From contig DATMSM010000070.1 in NCBI GenBank assembly GCA_035565355.1, positions 1-28,610 of the forward strand: a stretch of 28,610 bases of DNA, read 5' to 3'. Shown here piece after piece: positions 22,404 to 28,610 of the stretch. Within the stretch, counting starts at the first letter, position 1. Every line of letters starts with the position of its first letter. This stretch comes from Ga0074130 sp035565355 (GTDB lineage: Bacteria; Pseudomonadota; Gammaproteobacteria; Burkholderiales; Rhodocyclaceae). The position numbers and the translations under genes are program-made. The notes below the pieces were generated by a model. It saw only the letters and a list, made by a program, of their open reading frames with translations. It had not been told where the DNA came from and searched no databases.

Positions 22404-22496
22404 GAAGACACGAAGGCCACGAAGAAAACCTTGCAGGGCAGTCTCGGTGAAACATGCCGCCCTTCGTGCACTTCGTGTTCTTCGTGGTGAAAGGTT
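22394..22496. repeat. CACGAAG-type inverted repeat between purT and mutY
   Basis: The left arm, about 22394–22427, consists of spaced CACGAAG units. The right arm, about 22461–22496, consists of CTTCGTG units and is its imperfect reverse complement, giving a stem of roughly 33 bp with a 34-nt centre. Similar CTTCGTG runs are dispersed in many proteobacterial genomes. The left arm contains the mutY start codon, and the right arm ends two bases before the purT stop. Confidence 0.65.
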
Positions 22497-22497
22497 T

Positions 22498-23703
22498 TCA
22501 TGCCTTTACGGGTTTGACTTTGCTCGCCGCCAGTTTGGCGCGGCTGCGCGCCTCGTCGGTATCCTTGCCGGTGGCCACGGCCACGCCCATGCGGCGCTTG
22601 ACGAAGCTGTCGGGTTTGCCGAACAGGCGCAGGTCGGACTCGGCTACCGCCAGCGCATCGGCCACGCCCTCGAAGGCAATCCCTGCGGCATCGAGGCCGC
22701 CGTAGATGACGGCAGAAGCGCCAGGCGCGCGCAGCGAGGCATCGACCGGCAGGCCGAGAATGGCGCGCGCATGCAGCTCGAATTCCGAATAGCGCTGCGA
22801 GGCCAGCGTGACCAAACCTGTGTCGTGCGGACGCGGGCTGACTTCGGAGAACCAGACCTGGTCACCCTTGACGAAGAGCTCGACGCCGAACAGCCCAAGC
22901 CCGCCGAGATTGGTGGTGACCGCCGCGGCAACCTCGCGCGAGCGTTGCAGCGCCATCGCCGACATGGCCATGGGCTGCCAGGACTCGACGTAATCGCCAT
23001 CCTTCTGGATATGCCCGATCGGTTCGCAGAACTGGGTTTCAATTTCGCCCTGCGCGTTCTTGGCGCGCACGGTGAGCAGGGTGATCTCGTAGTCAAAATC
23101 GATGAAGCCCTCGACGATGACGCGGCCGCTCTTGACGCGACCGCCGTCCATGGCGTGCTCCCAGGCCTTGCCCACATCCGCCGCGGAGCGCAGCACCGAC
23201 TGGCCCTTGCCCGAAGAGGACATGACCGGCTTGACCACGCAGGGATAGCCGACGGCATCGGCGCCGGCCCGCAACTCAGCTTCGGTGTCGGCAAAGCGAT
23301 AGGGCGAAGTCGGCAACCACAGGGTTTCCGCGGCGAGGCGGCGTATGCCCTCGCGGTTCATGGTGAGCTGCGTGGCGCGCGCGGTCGGCACCACGGTAGC
23401 CAGGCCTGCAGCTTCGATCTCGGCCAGCGTGTCGGTGGCGATGGCCTCGATCTCCGGCACGATGTAATGCGGCTTTTCCTTTTCCACCAGCGCGCGCAGG
23501 GCGGCGCCGTCGGTCATGGCAATCACATGGCTGCGATGCGCCACCTGCATGCCGGGAGCGTTCTCGTAGCGATCTACGCCGATCACCTCGCAGCCCAGGC
23601 GCTGCAATGCGATAATGACCTCCTTGCCGAGCTCCCCGCAACCCAGCAGCATGACGCGGGTGGCGGACGGGGACAAGGGGGTTCCAATGCGGGGGCTGCT
23701 CAT
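22498..23703 (-). CDS. purT: Formate-dependent phosphoribosylglycinamide formyltransferase 2
   Basis: Protein of 401 aa, E. coli PurT 392 aa. It makes formyl-GAR from GAR, formate and ATP in purine synthesis, without tetrahydrofolate. The N-terminal substrate site is VMLLGCGELGKEVIIALQRLG followed by AVDRY-like GVDRYENAPGMQVAHRSHVI. The ATP-grasp part has KPVMSSSGKGQSVLRS, VIVEGFIDFDYEITLL and FGVELFVKGDQVWFSEVSPRPHDTG with the metal-binding Glu residues. All are intact. The flavin reductase gene is divergent, 81 bp away. The repeat at its 3' end separates it from mutY. Confidence 0.96.
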   Translation of the reverse strand: MSSPRIGTPLSPSATRVMLLGCGELGKEVIIALQRLGCEVIGVDRYENAPGMQVAHRSHVIAMTDGAALRALVEKEKPHYIVPEIEAIATDTLAEIEAAGLATVVPTARATQLTMNREGIRRLAAETLWLPTSPYRFADTEAELRAGADAVGYPCVVKPVMSSSGKGQSVLRSAADVGKAWEHAMDGGRVKSGRVIVEGFIDFDYEITLLTVRAKNAQGEIETQFCEPIGHIQKDGDYVESWQPMAMSAMALQRSREVAAAVTTNLGGLGLFGVELFVKGDQVWFSEVSPRPHDTGLVTLASQRYSEFELHARAILGLPVDASLRAPGASAVIYGGLDAAGIAFEGVADALAVAESDLRLFGKPDSFVKRRMGVAVATGKDTDEARSRAKLAASKVKPVKA

Positions 23704-23784
23704 GGTCGTTCCCGGTGGGGCAGATGCAAAAGCCTGAATTCTAGACCAGTGCCCGTGGCAACGGTCCGCAACACCATAAAAACG

Positions 23785-24279
23785 ATGTCAACAGAGAACC
23801 TCTCAAATCTGAGTCCGGCCATGCTGCGCCAGGCTTTCAGCAGCTTTGCCACGGGCGTCACCGTGGTCACGGCACTGGACGCCAGGGGCAATCCGGTCGG
23901 GCTGACCGCCAACTCCTTTTCCGCCGTCTCGCTCAACCCGGCGCTGGTGCTGTGGTGCATTTCGCTGACCACGCCATCCTTCGCTGCCTTCCGCGATTGC
24001 AGCCACTATGCCATCAACGTGCTGTCGGCCGATCAAGAGGAGATCTCCAACCGTTTTGCCAACCCCAGCCCGGACAAGTTCGCCGGACTGGAGTGGACGC
24101 CCGGCCTGGGTGGTGCGCCCGTACTCAAGGGCTGTATTGCCAACTTCGAATGTGGCAACGGGCACCAGTATCCGGGCGGCGACCATCTGATCATGGTCGG
24201 CGCCGTCGGCAACTATCGGGTGAACATGGATGCGCCCTTGCTGTTCTTTGCCAGCAAGTACGCCGGGATACAGCCCTGA
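23785..24279 (+). CDS. Flavin reductase-like domain protein
   Basis: Protein of 164 aa of the HpaC/RutF/StyB type flavin reductase family. It would reduce FMN or FAD with NAD(P)H, typically to supply a partner monooxygenase. The family patterns are FSSFATGVTVVTALDARGNPVGLTANSFSAVSLNPALVLWCI near the N-terminus and GGDHLIMVGAVGNYR, where the DH motif is characteristic. The frame is open far upstream, but ATG 23785 is the first start beyond purT that fits the family N-terminus. No strong ribosome-binding site is visible. No monooxygenase gene is adjacent, so its partner is unknown. It converges with the ArsC-family gene, with a 10-bp gap. Confidence 0.87.
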   Translation: MSTENLSNLSPAMLRQAFSSFATGVTVVTALDARGNPVGLTANSFSAVSLNPALVLWCISLTTPSFAAFRDCSHYAINVLSADQEEISNRFANPSPDKFAGLEWTPGLGGAPVLKGCIANFECGNGHQYPGGDHLIMVGAVGNYRVNMDAPLLFFASKYAGIQP

Positions 24280-24289
24280 GCGGGGCAGG

Positions 24290-24637
24290 CTAGAGAATTT
24301 CGCGGACAGTTTCCGGCGGGCGGCAGAGTCGCACGCCCTTGTCCGTGACCACGACAGGCCGGTTGATGAGCACCGGATGCGCAACCATGAAGGCAATCAG
24401 TTCGGCCTCGCTCCATTTCGGGTTACCGAGATCGAGTTCGACGTAAATCGTTTCCTTCTCACGCATCAGGGTGCGCGCCGGCATCTTCATCTCCGCCAGC
24501 AGGCGCTGCAGCGTGGCCGCATCGGGAGGAACATCGAGGTATTCGACGACCTGCAGCTCGACACCCGCCTCGCGGAGAATCTCGAGCGCACCGCGCGAGT
24601 TGCTGCAACGCGGGTTGTGATAGATGGTGGCGCGCAT
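24290..24637 (-). CDS. arsC: ArsC-family arsenate reductase (glutaredoxin type)
   Basis: Protein of 115 aa with the thioredoxin-like ArsC fold. The catalytic cysteine is C11 in YHNPRCSNSRGAL. The Arg residues that bind arsenate in E. coli ArsC match PARTLMR and INRPVVV. The usual GxR ending is KGVRLCRPPE. The enzyme would reduce arsenate to arsenite with glutathione and glutaredoxin. No arsR, arsB or other ars gene is near, so a role as a generic ArsC/YfgD-like reductase is possible. Its ATG overlaps the stop of the upstream membrane-protein gene (ATGA), showing coupling. Confidence 0.88.
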   Translation of the reverse strand: MRATIYHNPRCSNSRGALEILREAGVELQVVEYLDVPPDAATLQRLLAEMKMPARTLMREKETIYVELDLGNPKWSEAELIAFMVAHPVLINRPVVVTDKGVRLCRPPETVREIL

Positions 24638-25023
24638 CAGTCCTGCGCCAGACGAACTTCCATGATTTCGTACTCAATGGTCTCGTAGTAGACCTTGGCG
24701 TCCTTCTGCGCCAGATGCAGAAGGATCTTGGGCGCTTGGTGCTTGACGAAACGGCGCAGGCCCCAGGCAAACAGGCAGATGATCACGCCCGGCCACATGT
24801 AGCCTACCAACGCCAGCGCCACGCCGGTCCCCAGTAGCGGGATCGAAATGCCGTTCAGAAACATGCGGTGGCGCACGTACTTGTAAGCACGGTCCGGATT
24901 GACGATGAGACGAAAACGACCGATCGGCAGGCCCGCGACGAAATCATCATAGGGCACTGCAATGGCAAGGTTCTCGGGGGCAGCGCCATCGGCGCCAGCC
25001 TGCTCAGGCGTGGTGTCGTCCAT
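24637..25023 (-). CDS. Conserved-looking small membrane protein, unknown function
   Basis: Protein of 128 aa, no family recognised. The N-terminal 25 residues are acidic and Ala-rich. The middle is basic (RFRLIVNPDRAYKYVRHRMF), followed by two close hydrophobic segments (about residues 58–88, ISIPLLGTGVALALVGYMWP and GVIICLFAWGL). The C-terminal cytoplasmic tail is mixed-charge. It lies just 18 bases after the 3' end of tRNA-Gly on the same strand and has no Shine–Dalgarno before ATG 25023. Its stop overlaps the arsC start by one base pair within ATGA. Coupling to arsC and homogeneous base composition support a genuine gene. Confidence 0.7.
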   Translation of the reverse strand: MDDTTPEQAGADGAAPENLAIAVPYDDFVAGLPIGRFRLIVNPDRAYKYVRHRMFLNGISIPLLGTGVALALVGYMWPGVIICLFAWGLRRFVKHQAPKILLHLAQKDAKVYYETIEYEIMEVRLAQD

Positions 25024-25041
25024 GATCTGAATGGGGAGGTT

Positions 25042-25115
25042 TGGAGCGGGCGATGGGAATCGAACCCACGGCTCTAGCTTGGGAAGCTAGGGTATTACCA
25101 TTATACGACGCCCGC
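25042..25115 (-). tRNA. tRNA-Gly, anticodon CCC
   Basis: A complete cloverleaf of 74 nt, including an encoded CCA end. The acceptor stem is GCGGGCG/CGCCCGC. The D-arm contains TCGTATAATGGTAATAC. The anticodon stem is CTAGC/GCTAG with loop TTCCCAA, hence anticodon CCC (reads GGG). The T-arm is GTGGG-TTCGATT-CCCAT, with T at discriminator position 73. A sigma-70 promoter with a perfect TATAAT lies directly upstream. Confidence 0.97.
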
Positions 25116-25127
25116 TGAATGCGTCTG

Positions 25128-25156
25128 ATTATACGGGCAGCGGGGGTTCGCGTCGA
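25128..25156 (-). promoter_or_regulatory. Sigma-70 promoter of tRNA-Gly
   Basis: On the minus strand TCGACG (25156–25151) is followed by a 17-bp spacer and a perfect -10 TATAAT (25133–25128). The mature tRNA begins 12 bases after the -10 box. This matches a stable-RNA type promoter. It may also serve the membrane-protein and arsC genes downstream. Confidence 0.75.
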
Positions 25157-25219
25157 TACAGCGCCCGCATATCAGGCCCGGATATGCTCTGCGCAAACCT
25201 GTGGTCGACGGGCGCACAT

Positions 25220-25531
25220 CTAGCGCAAGGAGCCGATGTAGCGCTCATCGCCCTCTTCCGGGGGCGGATCCGCCTTGCCGCCGAAACCGAAGGAGAAAGC
25301 CTTTTCCTTGGGCGGTGCCGCAGGCGGGCCATCAAGCTCCATGGCGACGCGCAACTTGCCGCATAGTTCGTTCAGCTCGGTGTTGCCCGTGGCTTCGGCA
25401 ATGCGCAGGACTTCCCGCGCATACTCGGCGTTGACGCGCATGTATTCCACGTCGGTGATGCGGTTAAGCACGCGTCGCATCAGGACGTGAATGCGGCCGA
25501 GCAGGCCGTAGATATGTGAATCCGACTCCAT
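25220..25531 (-). CDS. Hypothetical protein of 103 aa
   Basis: Unrecognised soluble protein. Residues 1–65 are helical in character, with the run IYGLLGRIHVLMRRVLNRITDVEYM and a second helix-rich stretch to about residue 68 (ELCGKLRVAM). Residues 70–100 are Pro/Gly/Glu-rich and look disordered. ATG 25531 has AAGGAG eight bases before it and is preferred to the frame's earlier start (13 codons upstream). It stands between amtB and tRNA-Gly on the same strand, 94 bp after amtB, so transcription from the amtB promoter is possible. No function can be proposed. Confidence 0.72.
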   Translation of the reverse strand: MESDSHIYGLLGRIHVLMRRVLNRITDVEYMRVNAEYAREVLRIAEATGNTELNELCGKLRVAMELDGPPAAPPKEKAFSFGFGGKADPPPEEGDERYIGSLR

Positions 25532-25625
25532 GTGTTCTCCTTCAGGAACGTTGATCGGGCGCCCCCTCAAAAAAACCGTTCTCCTGCCTGTTCTCGAACT
25601 TGCTCAATCCCGCTAGCCGGACTGC

Positions 25626-27020
25626 TCACTCAATGTGCTCGCCATGCTCCATGCGGTCCAACCCTTCCCGCTCGGCCTCGTCGTCGACCCTCAGCCCCAT
25701 CAGGGAATTGATAATGACCAGGATGACGAACGTGCCTACGGCGCTGTAAAGCGCGGCGGCGCCAATGGCCACCAGTTGGGTGGCGACCTGCACGCCAATC
25801 TGGCTGGTCTCCGCAACGCCGTACACGCCGGTCAGAACAGCGCCGACTGCGCCGCCAATGCCGTGGATGCCGAAGACATCGAGCGAATCGTCATAGCCGA
25901 AACGGCGCTTGAGGCTGGTCGCGCCCAGATAGCAGACCACGCCGGAAATCGACCCGATGAGGCCTGCCTCCACCGGGTCGACGAAACCCGCCGCCGGGGT
26001 AATGGCAACCAGACCGGCGACAGCGCCCGACACGATGCCAAGCGCACTCGGGCGGCCGCGTATCGTCCATTCGATGCACATCCACGCCAAGGCGGCGAAG
26101 GCGGTGGCGATCTGGGTCACCAGCATGGCCATGCCGGCAGTGCCGTTGGCGGCAAGGGCGGAACCGGCATTGAAGCCGAACCAACCCACCCACAGCATGC
26201 CGGCACCGATCATGGTCAACACCAGATTGTGCGGACTCATGGGCTCGCGACCAAAACCACGCCGCCGCCCCATGACCAGCGCACAAACCAGGCCGGCCAC
26301 GCCGGCATTGACGTGCACCACCGTGCCGCCGGCAAAGTCCAGCGCACCCATGGTAGCGAGCCAACCGCCGGGCTCCCAAACCCAATGGGCAATCGGCGCA
26401 TAAACGAGAAGAGACCAAAGTACCGCGAACCAGCAAAGGGAGGAGAACTTCATGCGCTCGGCCATGGCGCCCGGAATCAGCGCTGTGGTGATGATGGCAA
26501 AGGTGAGCTGGAACATCCAGAACACGCTTTCCGGAATATTGGCGCCATCGGAACCACTCAGGCTGTCGGCCGTCAGCCCGTTGAGCAGCATGCGGTCCAG
26601 GCCGCCGATAAAGGTACTGCCCGGCCGCAAGGCCAGGCTGTAGCCCAGCAGCGTCCAGCTGACGGTGACAAGTACCGCGCACACGAACACCTGGGCACCC
26701 ATCGACAGCACATTCTTCTTGCGCACCATGCCGCCGTAGAACAAGGCAATTCCCGGCAGCGTCATGAACAGCACCAGCACCGATGACATCAGCATCCAGG
26801 CGGTGTTGCCGCTATCCAGCCTGGCTTCCGGCACCATCTCGCGCAGTGCCGGCTGAATCGGTGCCGCTACCACCACAGCGGCTGCAGACGGCTCGGCGAC
26901 CGGTGGACCGTCCGTCTCCGGCGCCTGCGCGAGGGCCATACCGGAAAGCTGAAGAGTACCCATGAGCAGCATACGCAGCGCAAGGCGGGAGCAGCGGTGC
27001 AACAAATTGGAGGCGATCAT
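25626..27020 (-). CDS. amtB: Ammonium transporter AmtB
   Basis: Inner-membrane ammonium channel of 464 aa. An N-terminal signal segment (hydrophobic, ending SGMALAQA, about residue 33) precedes a linker rich in Ala and Pro. The eleven-helix core follows. Family signatures are LPGIALFYGGMVRKKNVLS, the first pore His in GGTVVHVNAGVAGL, MLWVGWFGFNAGSALAANG and the second pore His in DVFGIHGIGGAVG. All are intact. An upstream in-frame TTG at 27074 lies before the predicted transcription start, so ATG 27020 is chosen even though no good ribosome-binding site is visible. A sigma-54 promoter and an NtrC box lie upstream. The usual partner glnK is not adjacent on this side. Confidence 0.95.
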   Translation of the reverse strand: MIASNLLHRCSRLALRMLLMGTLQLSGMALAQAPETDGPPVAEPSAAAVVVAAPIQPALREMVPEARLDSGNTAWMLMSSVLVLFMTLPGIALFYGGMVRKKNVLSMGAQVFVCAVLVTVSWTLLGYSLALRPGSTFIGGLDRMLLNGLTADSLSGSDGANIPESVFWMFQLTFAIITTALIPGAMAERMKFSSLCWFAVLWSLLVYAPIAHWVWEPGGWLATMGALDFAGGTVVHVNAGVAGLVCALVMGRRRGFGREPMSPHNLVLTMIGAGMLWVGWFGFNAGSALAANGTAGMAMLVTQIATAFAALAWMCIEWTIRGRPSALGIVSGAVAGLVAITPAAGFVDPVEAGLIGSISGVVCYLGATSLKRRFGYDDSLDVFGIHGIGGAVGAVLTGVYGVAETSQIGVQVATQLVAIGAAALYSAVGTFVILVIINSLMGLRVDDEAEREGLDRMEHGEHIE

Positions 27021-27052
27021 GAGAGGAGTCCGAAGAGGAATCTGCCTCAGTG

Positions 27053-27070
27053 ATGCAACAGTTATGCCAA
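27053..27070 (-). promoter_or_regulatory. Sigma-54 (-24/-12) promoter of amtB
   Basis: On the minus strand the sequence TTGGCATAACTGTTGCAT has GG and GC separated by exactly 10 bases. It matches the consensus TGGCACG-N4-TTGCW at 10 of 12 defined bases. Transcription should begin about 12 bases after the GC, near 27043, roughly 20 bases before the amtB ATG. Confidence 0.85.
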
Positions 27071-27152
27071 ACAAATTATTTCATTGCATTCAATGACTTG
27101 AAATTTCCCATTAAAAACAATGCGCCAGCATGAATCAACCGCCTGCCTGACA

Positions 27153-27169
27153 TGCACTTATGCGGTGCG
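27153..27169 (-). promoter_or_regulatory. NtrC-binding site upstream of amtB
   Basis: TGCACTTATGCGGTGCG matches the NtrC consensus TGCAC-Y-N5-R-GTGCA except at the last base. Its centre is about 105 bp upstream of the sigma-54 -12 element, within the usual range for an enhancer site. Together with the promoter it indicates nitrogen control of amtB. It sits in the shared region with thiG, 159 bp before the thiG start. Confidence 0.75.
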
Positions 27170-27213
27170 GAAATGCATGCGCCTTATTCCGCCTCGGCTA
27201 TTGGCAAGCCGTC

Positions 27214-27243
27214 TTGGGGGCACTAATGGCTGCATGTTAGAAT
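27214..27243 (+). promoter_or_regulatory. Possible sigma-70 promoter of thiG
   Basis: TTGGGG (27214–27219) is followed by an 18-bp spacer and TAGAAT (27238–27243), which matches TATAAT at five of six positions. The -35 element is weak. It would give a leader of about 75 bases before the thiG ATG. Confidence 0.4.
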
Positions 27244-27254
27244 TTATCCCCTCT

Positions 27255-27307
27255 GCGCCGTCGTTTGGAACGGCGCCAGCCGGCCGCGTTGCCCTCTCGG
27301 TGCGGCC
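27255..27307 (+). promoter_or_regulatory. Two hairpins in the thiG leader
   Basis: GCGCCGT/ACGGCGC (27255–27261 with 27270–27276) and GGCCGC/GCGGCC (27282–27287 with 27302–27307) lie in the predicted leader. No TPP-riboswitch core (CTGAGA) is present, so a thiamine riboswitch is not supported. Their role, if any, is unknown. Confidence 0.4.
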
Positions 27308-27327
27308 CTTCCCGAACGGAACTCACC

Positions 27328-28128
27328 ATGAGCAACCCATCCACCCGCGACAGCCTCACCATCGCCGGCAAGGCCTACCAATCGCGCCTGATCGTCGGCA
27401 CCGGCAAGTACAAGGATTTTGCCGAGACCCAGGCCGCGGTCGAAGCCTCGGGCGCCGAGATCATTACCGTCGCCATCCGCCGCATGAATATCGGCCAGGA
27501 CCCGAACCAGCCTTCGCTGCTCGACATCCTGCCGATGAGCAAGTACACCCTGCTGCCGAATACCGCCGGCTGCTACACCGCCGAGGAAGCGGTACGCACC
27601 CTGCGCCTGGCGCGTGAGCTGCTCGACGGCCATAAGCTCGTGAAGCTCGAGGTGCTGGGCGACCCGCACACCCTCTTCCCCAATATGCCGGAAACGCTGA
27701 AGGCCGCCGAGACGCTGGTCAAGGAAGGCTTCGACGTCATGGTCTACTGCGCCGACGACCCCATCCAGGCCAAGATGCTGGAAGAGATCGGCTGCTGCGC
27801 GGTGATGCCGCTGGCCTCGCTGATCGGCTCGGGCATGGGCATTCTCAATCCCTGGAATCTGCGCCTCATCATCGATCAGGCCAAGGTGCCCGTCCTTGTC
27901 GATGCCGGCGTCGGCACCGCTTCCGATGCCGCCATCGCGCTGGAACTCGGCTGCGACGGCGTGCTTATGAACAGCGCCATCGCCCATGCGCAGAACCCCG
28001 TGCTGATGGCCGGTGCCATGCAGAAGGCCGTGCAAGCCGGGCGCGAGGCTTTCCTCGCCGGACGCATGCCGAAGAAGCTTTACTCCGCCATCCCGAGCTC
28101 GCCGACCGACGGCCTGATCGGCAAGTAA
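27328..28128 (+). CDS. thiG: Thiazole synthase ThiG
   Basis: Protein of 266 aa, normal for ThiG (E. coli 256). It builds the thiazole phosphate of thiamine from deoxyxylulose phosphate, a glycine- or tyrosine-derived imine and the ThiS thiocarboxylate. The TIM-barrel signatures are LIVGTGKYKDF, ITVAIRRMNI, LLPNTAGCYTAEEAVR, VKLEVLGDPHTLFPN with the Schiff-base Lys in VKLE, and VDAGVGTASDAAIALELGCDGVLMNSAI. ATG 27328 gives the standard N-terminus. The gene has a leader with two hairpins. No thiS lies immediately upstream, where it often sits. The following exported protein begins 6 bp after the stop and may be in the same operon. Confidence 0.96.
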   Translation: MSNPSTRDSLTIAGKAYQSRLIVGTGKYKDFAETQAAVEASGAEIITVAIRRMNIGQDPNQPSLLDILPMSKYTLLPNTAGCYTAEEAVRTLRLARELLDGHKLVKLEVLGDPHTLFPNMPETLKAAETLVKEGFDVMVYCADDPIQAKMLEEIGCCAVMPLASLIGSGMGILNPWNLRLIIDQAKVPVLVDAGVGTASDAAIALELGCDGVLMNSAIAHAQNPVLMAGAMQKAVQAGREAFLAGRMPKKLYSAIPSSPTDGLIGK

Positions 28129-28134
28129 AGCGCC

Positions 28135-28610
28135 GTGCGCCGCATCGTCATCGCCGGCATGCTGTGCGGCGCGCTGACTGCAGCGCACGCCGAGCATGCC
28201 GCACCGCCGCTGGTCTCCGACGAGCGCCTGGGTTATGCCTTCGAGTTTCCGCGCGTGCTGGCGGAGCAACGCCTGTTCGGTATCGCCCATGGCGTGTCCC
28301 TGCTTGCCACCGCCTGCCTCGACGCGCCCGACCAAGCCGATGCCGCCGCCGATGCCTATACGCAGTGGTATGAGCAACAGCAGGACCAGATTGAGATGCT
28401 GAAGTCGGAACTGGCCGAGTTTTACTTCGGCCCGCGCGCCGATGAAGCAAGCTGGGCCCACATTGCCGCAACGCTCAAGCTGCGTGAGGCCATCGGCCTC
28501 ACGCCGGGCTCGGAACAACTCCGCACCGCCTGCGCCAGCCTTCCCGAAGCCCTGGGCCAGCCGCGCTACGATCTGGCTGCCCTGTTCCAGCTGGAAGCGG
28601 CGCTGGCCGG
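28135..28610 (+). CDS. Exported protein of unknown function (partial, runs off the window)
   Basis: An open frame from GTG 28135 continues without stop to the window end, giving at least 158 residues. The start has a signal peptide (MRRIVIAGMLCGALTAAHA, cleavage likely near residue 19). The mature part is helix-rich and Ala-rich, with a segment rich in Gln and Tyr (YTQWYEQQQDQIEMLKSELAEFYFG) and three cysteines. No family is recognised. It starts 6 bp after thiG, suggesting co-transcription. A role in thiamine synthesis should not be assumed. Confidence 0.75.
   Translation, partial: MRRIVIAGMLCGALTAAHAEHAAPPLVSDERLGYAFEFPRVLAEQRLFGIAHGVSLLATACLDAPDQADAAADAYTQWYEQQQDQIEMLKSELAEFYFGPRADEASWAHIAATLKLREAIGLTPGSEQLRTACASLPEALGQPRYDLAALFQLEAALA

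Noticed and set aside
22249..23784. Very long plus-strand open frame leading into the flavin reductase gene.
   Set aside because: It is antisense to purT and the start of mutY, which carry clear catalytic motifs. Only the part from 23785 has family support.
25626..26786. Plus-strand open frame opposite amtB.
   Set aside because: His/Gln/Gly-rich shadow translation; amtB on the other strand is unambiguous.
27020..27074. Longer amtB frame starting at TTG 27074.
   Set aside because: It lies upstream of the transcription start predicted from the sigma-54 promoter at 27053–27070, and the signal segment starts at the later ATG.

Overview
The window reads as ordinary chromosome of a high-GC betaproteobacterium, most likely from the Rhodocyclales/Nitrosomonadales side. 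The basis is the rsmB–DUF4390–ntrY–ntrX gene order, the betaproteobacterial style of the bacterioferritin, ThiG, PurT and MutY proteins, and short dispersed GGGGGAAGG/CCTTCCCCC palindromes. The genus cannot be named from sequence reading alone. No prophage, transposase, CRISPR array, integron or defence island was found, and nothing looks like a wholly new multi-gene system. The interest lies in regulation and in a few protein oddities.

Layout. 1–1150: iron storage, with bacterioferritin (bfr) and its ferredoxin (bfd), both on the minus strand. Each is followed by a terminator with the same stem, and a Fur-like box precedes bfd. 1230–6240: a complete branched-chain amino acid-type ABC uptake operon, livKHMGF, with an NtrC-like box in front. 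6255–8516: an EAL-HDOD signalling protein and a ferredoxin-type flavoprotein reductase on the minus strand. 8628–12111: a tight plus-strand run of an SDR epimerase, a HemJ-like membrane protein, an RlmL-like rRNA methyltransferase and a TSUP permease. 12229–17675: rsmB, DUF4390, ntrY and ntrX, coupled by overlaps up to ntrY. A structured 233-bp spacer separates ntrY from ntrX. 17769–19556: an NTF2-like protein and an MdtD-like MFS transporter. 19560–21361: tag and a LysR regulator, the latter divergent from a 59-aa membrane protein. 21351–24639: mutY, purT, a flavin reductase and an ArsC-family protein. 24637–27020: a small membrane protein, tRNA-Gly(CCC), an unknown protein and amtB. 27328–28610: thiG and the start of an exported protein.

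How it fits together. Nitrogen recurs. amtB has a textbook sigma-54 -24/-12 element and an upstream palindrome matching the NtrC consensus at 16 of 17 positions, and a second box of the same quality lies before livK. NtrY/NtrX is encoded in the same window, but this NtrX has lost the Walker A motif and the GAFTGA region. It therefore should not activate sigma-54 RNA polymerase by the usual ATPase mechanism, and the NtrC-type activator of amtB must be encoded elsewhere. Family assignments come from reading translated motifs. No database search was run.
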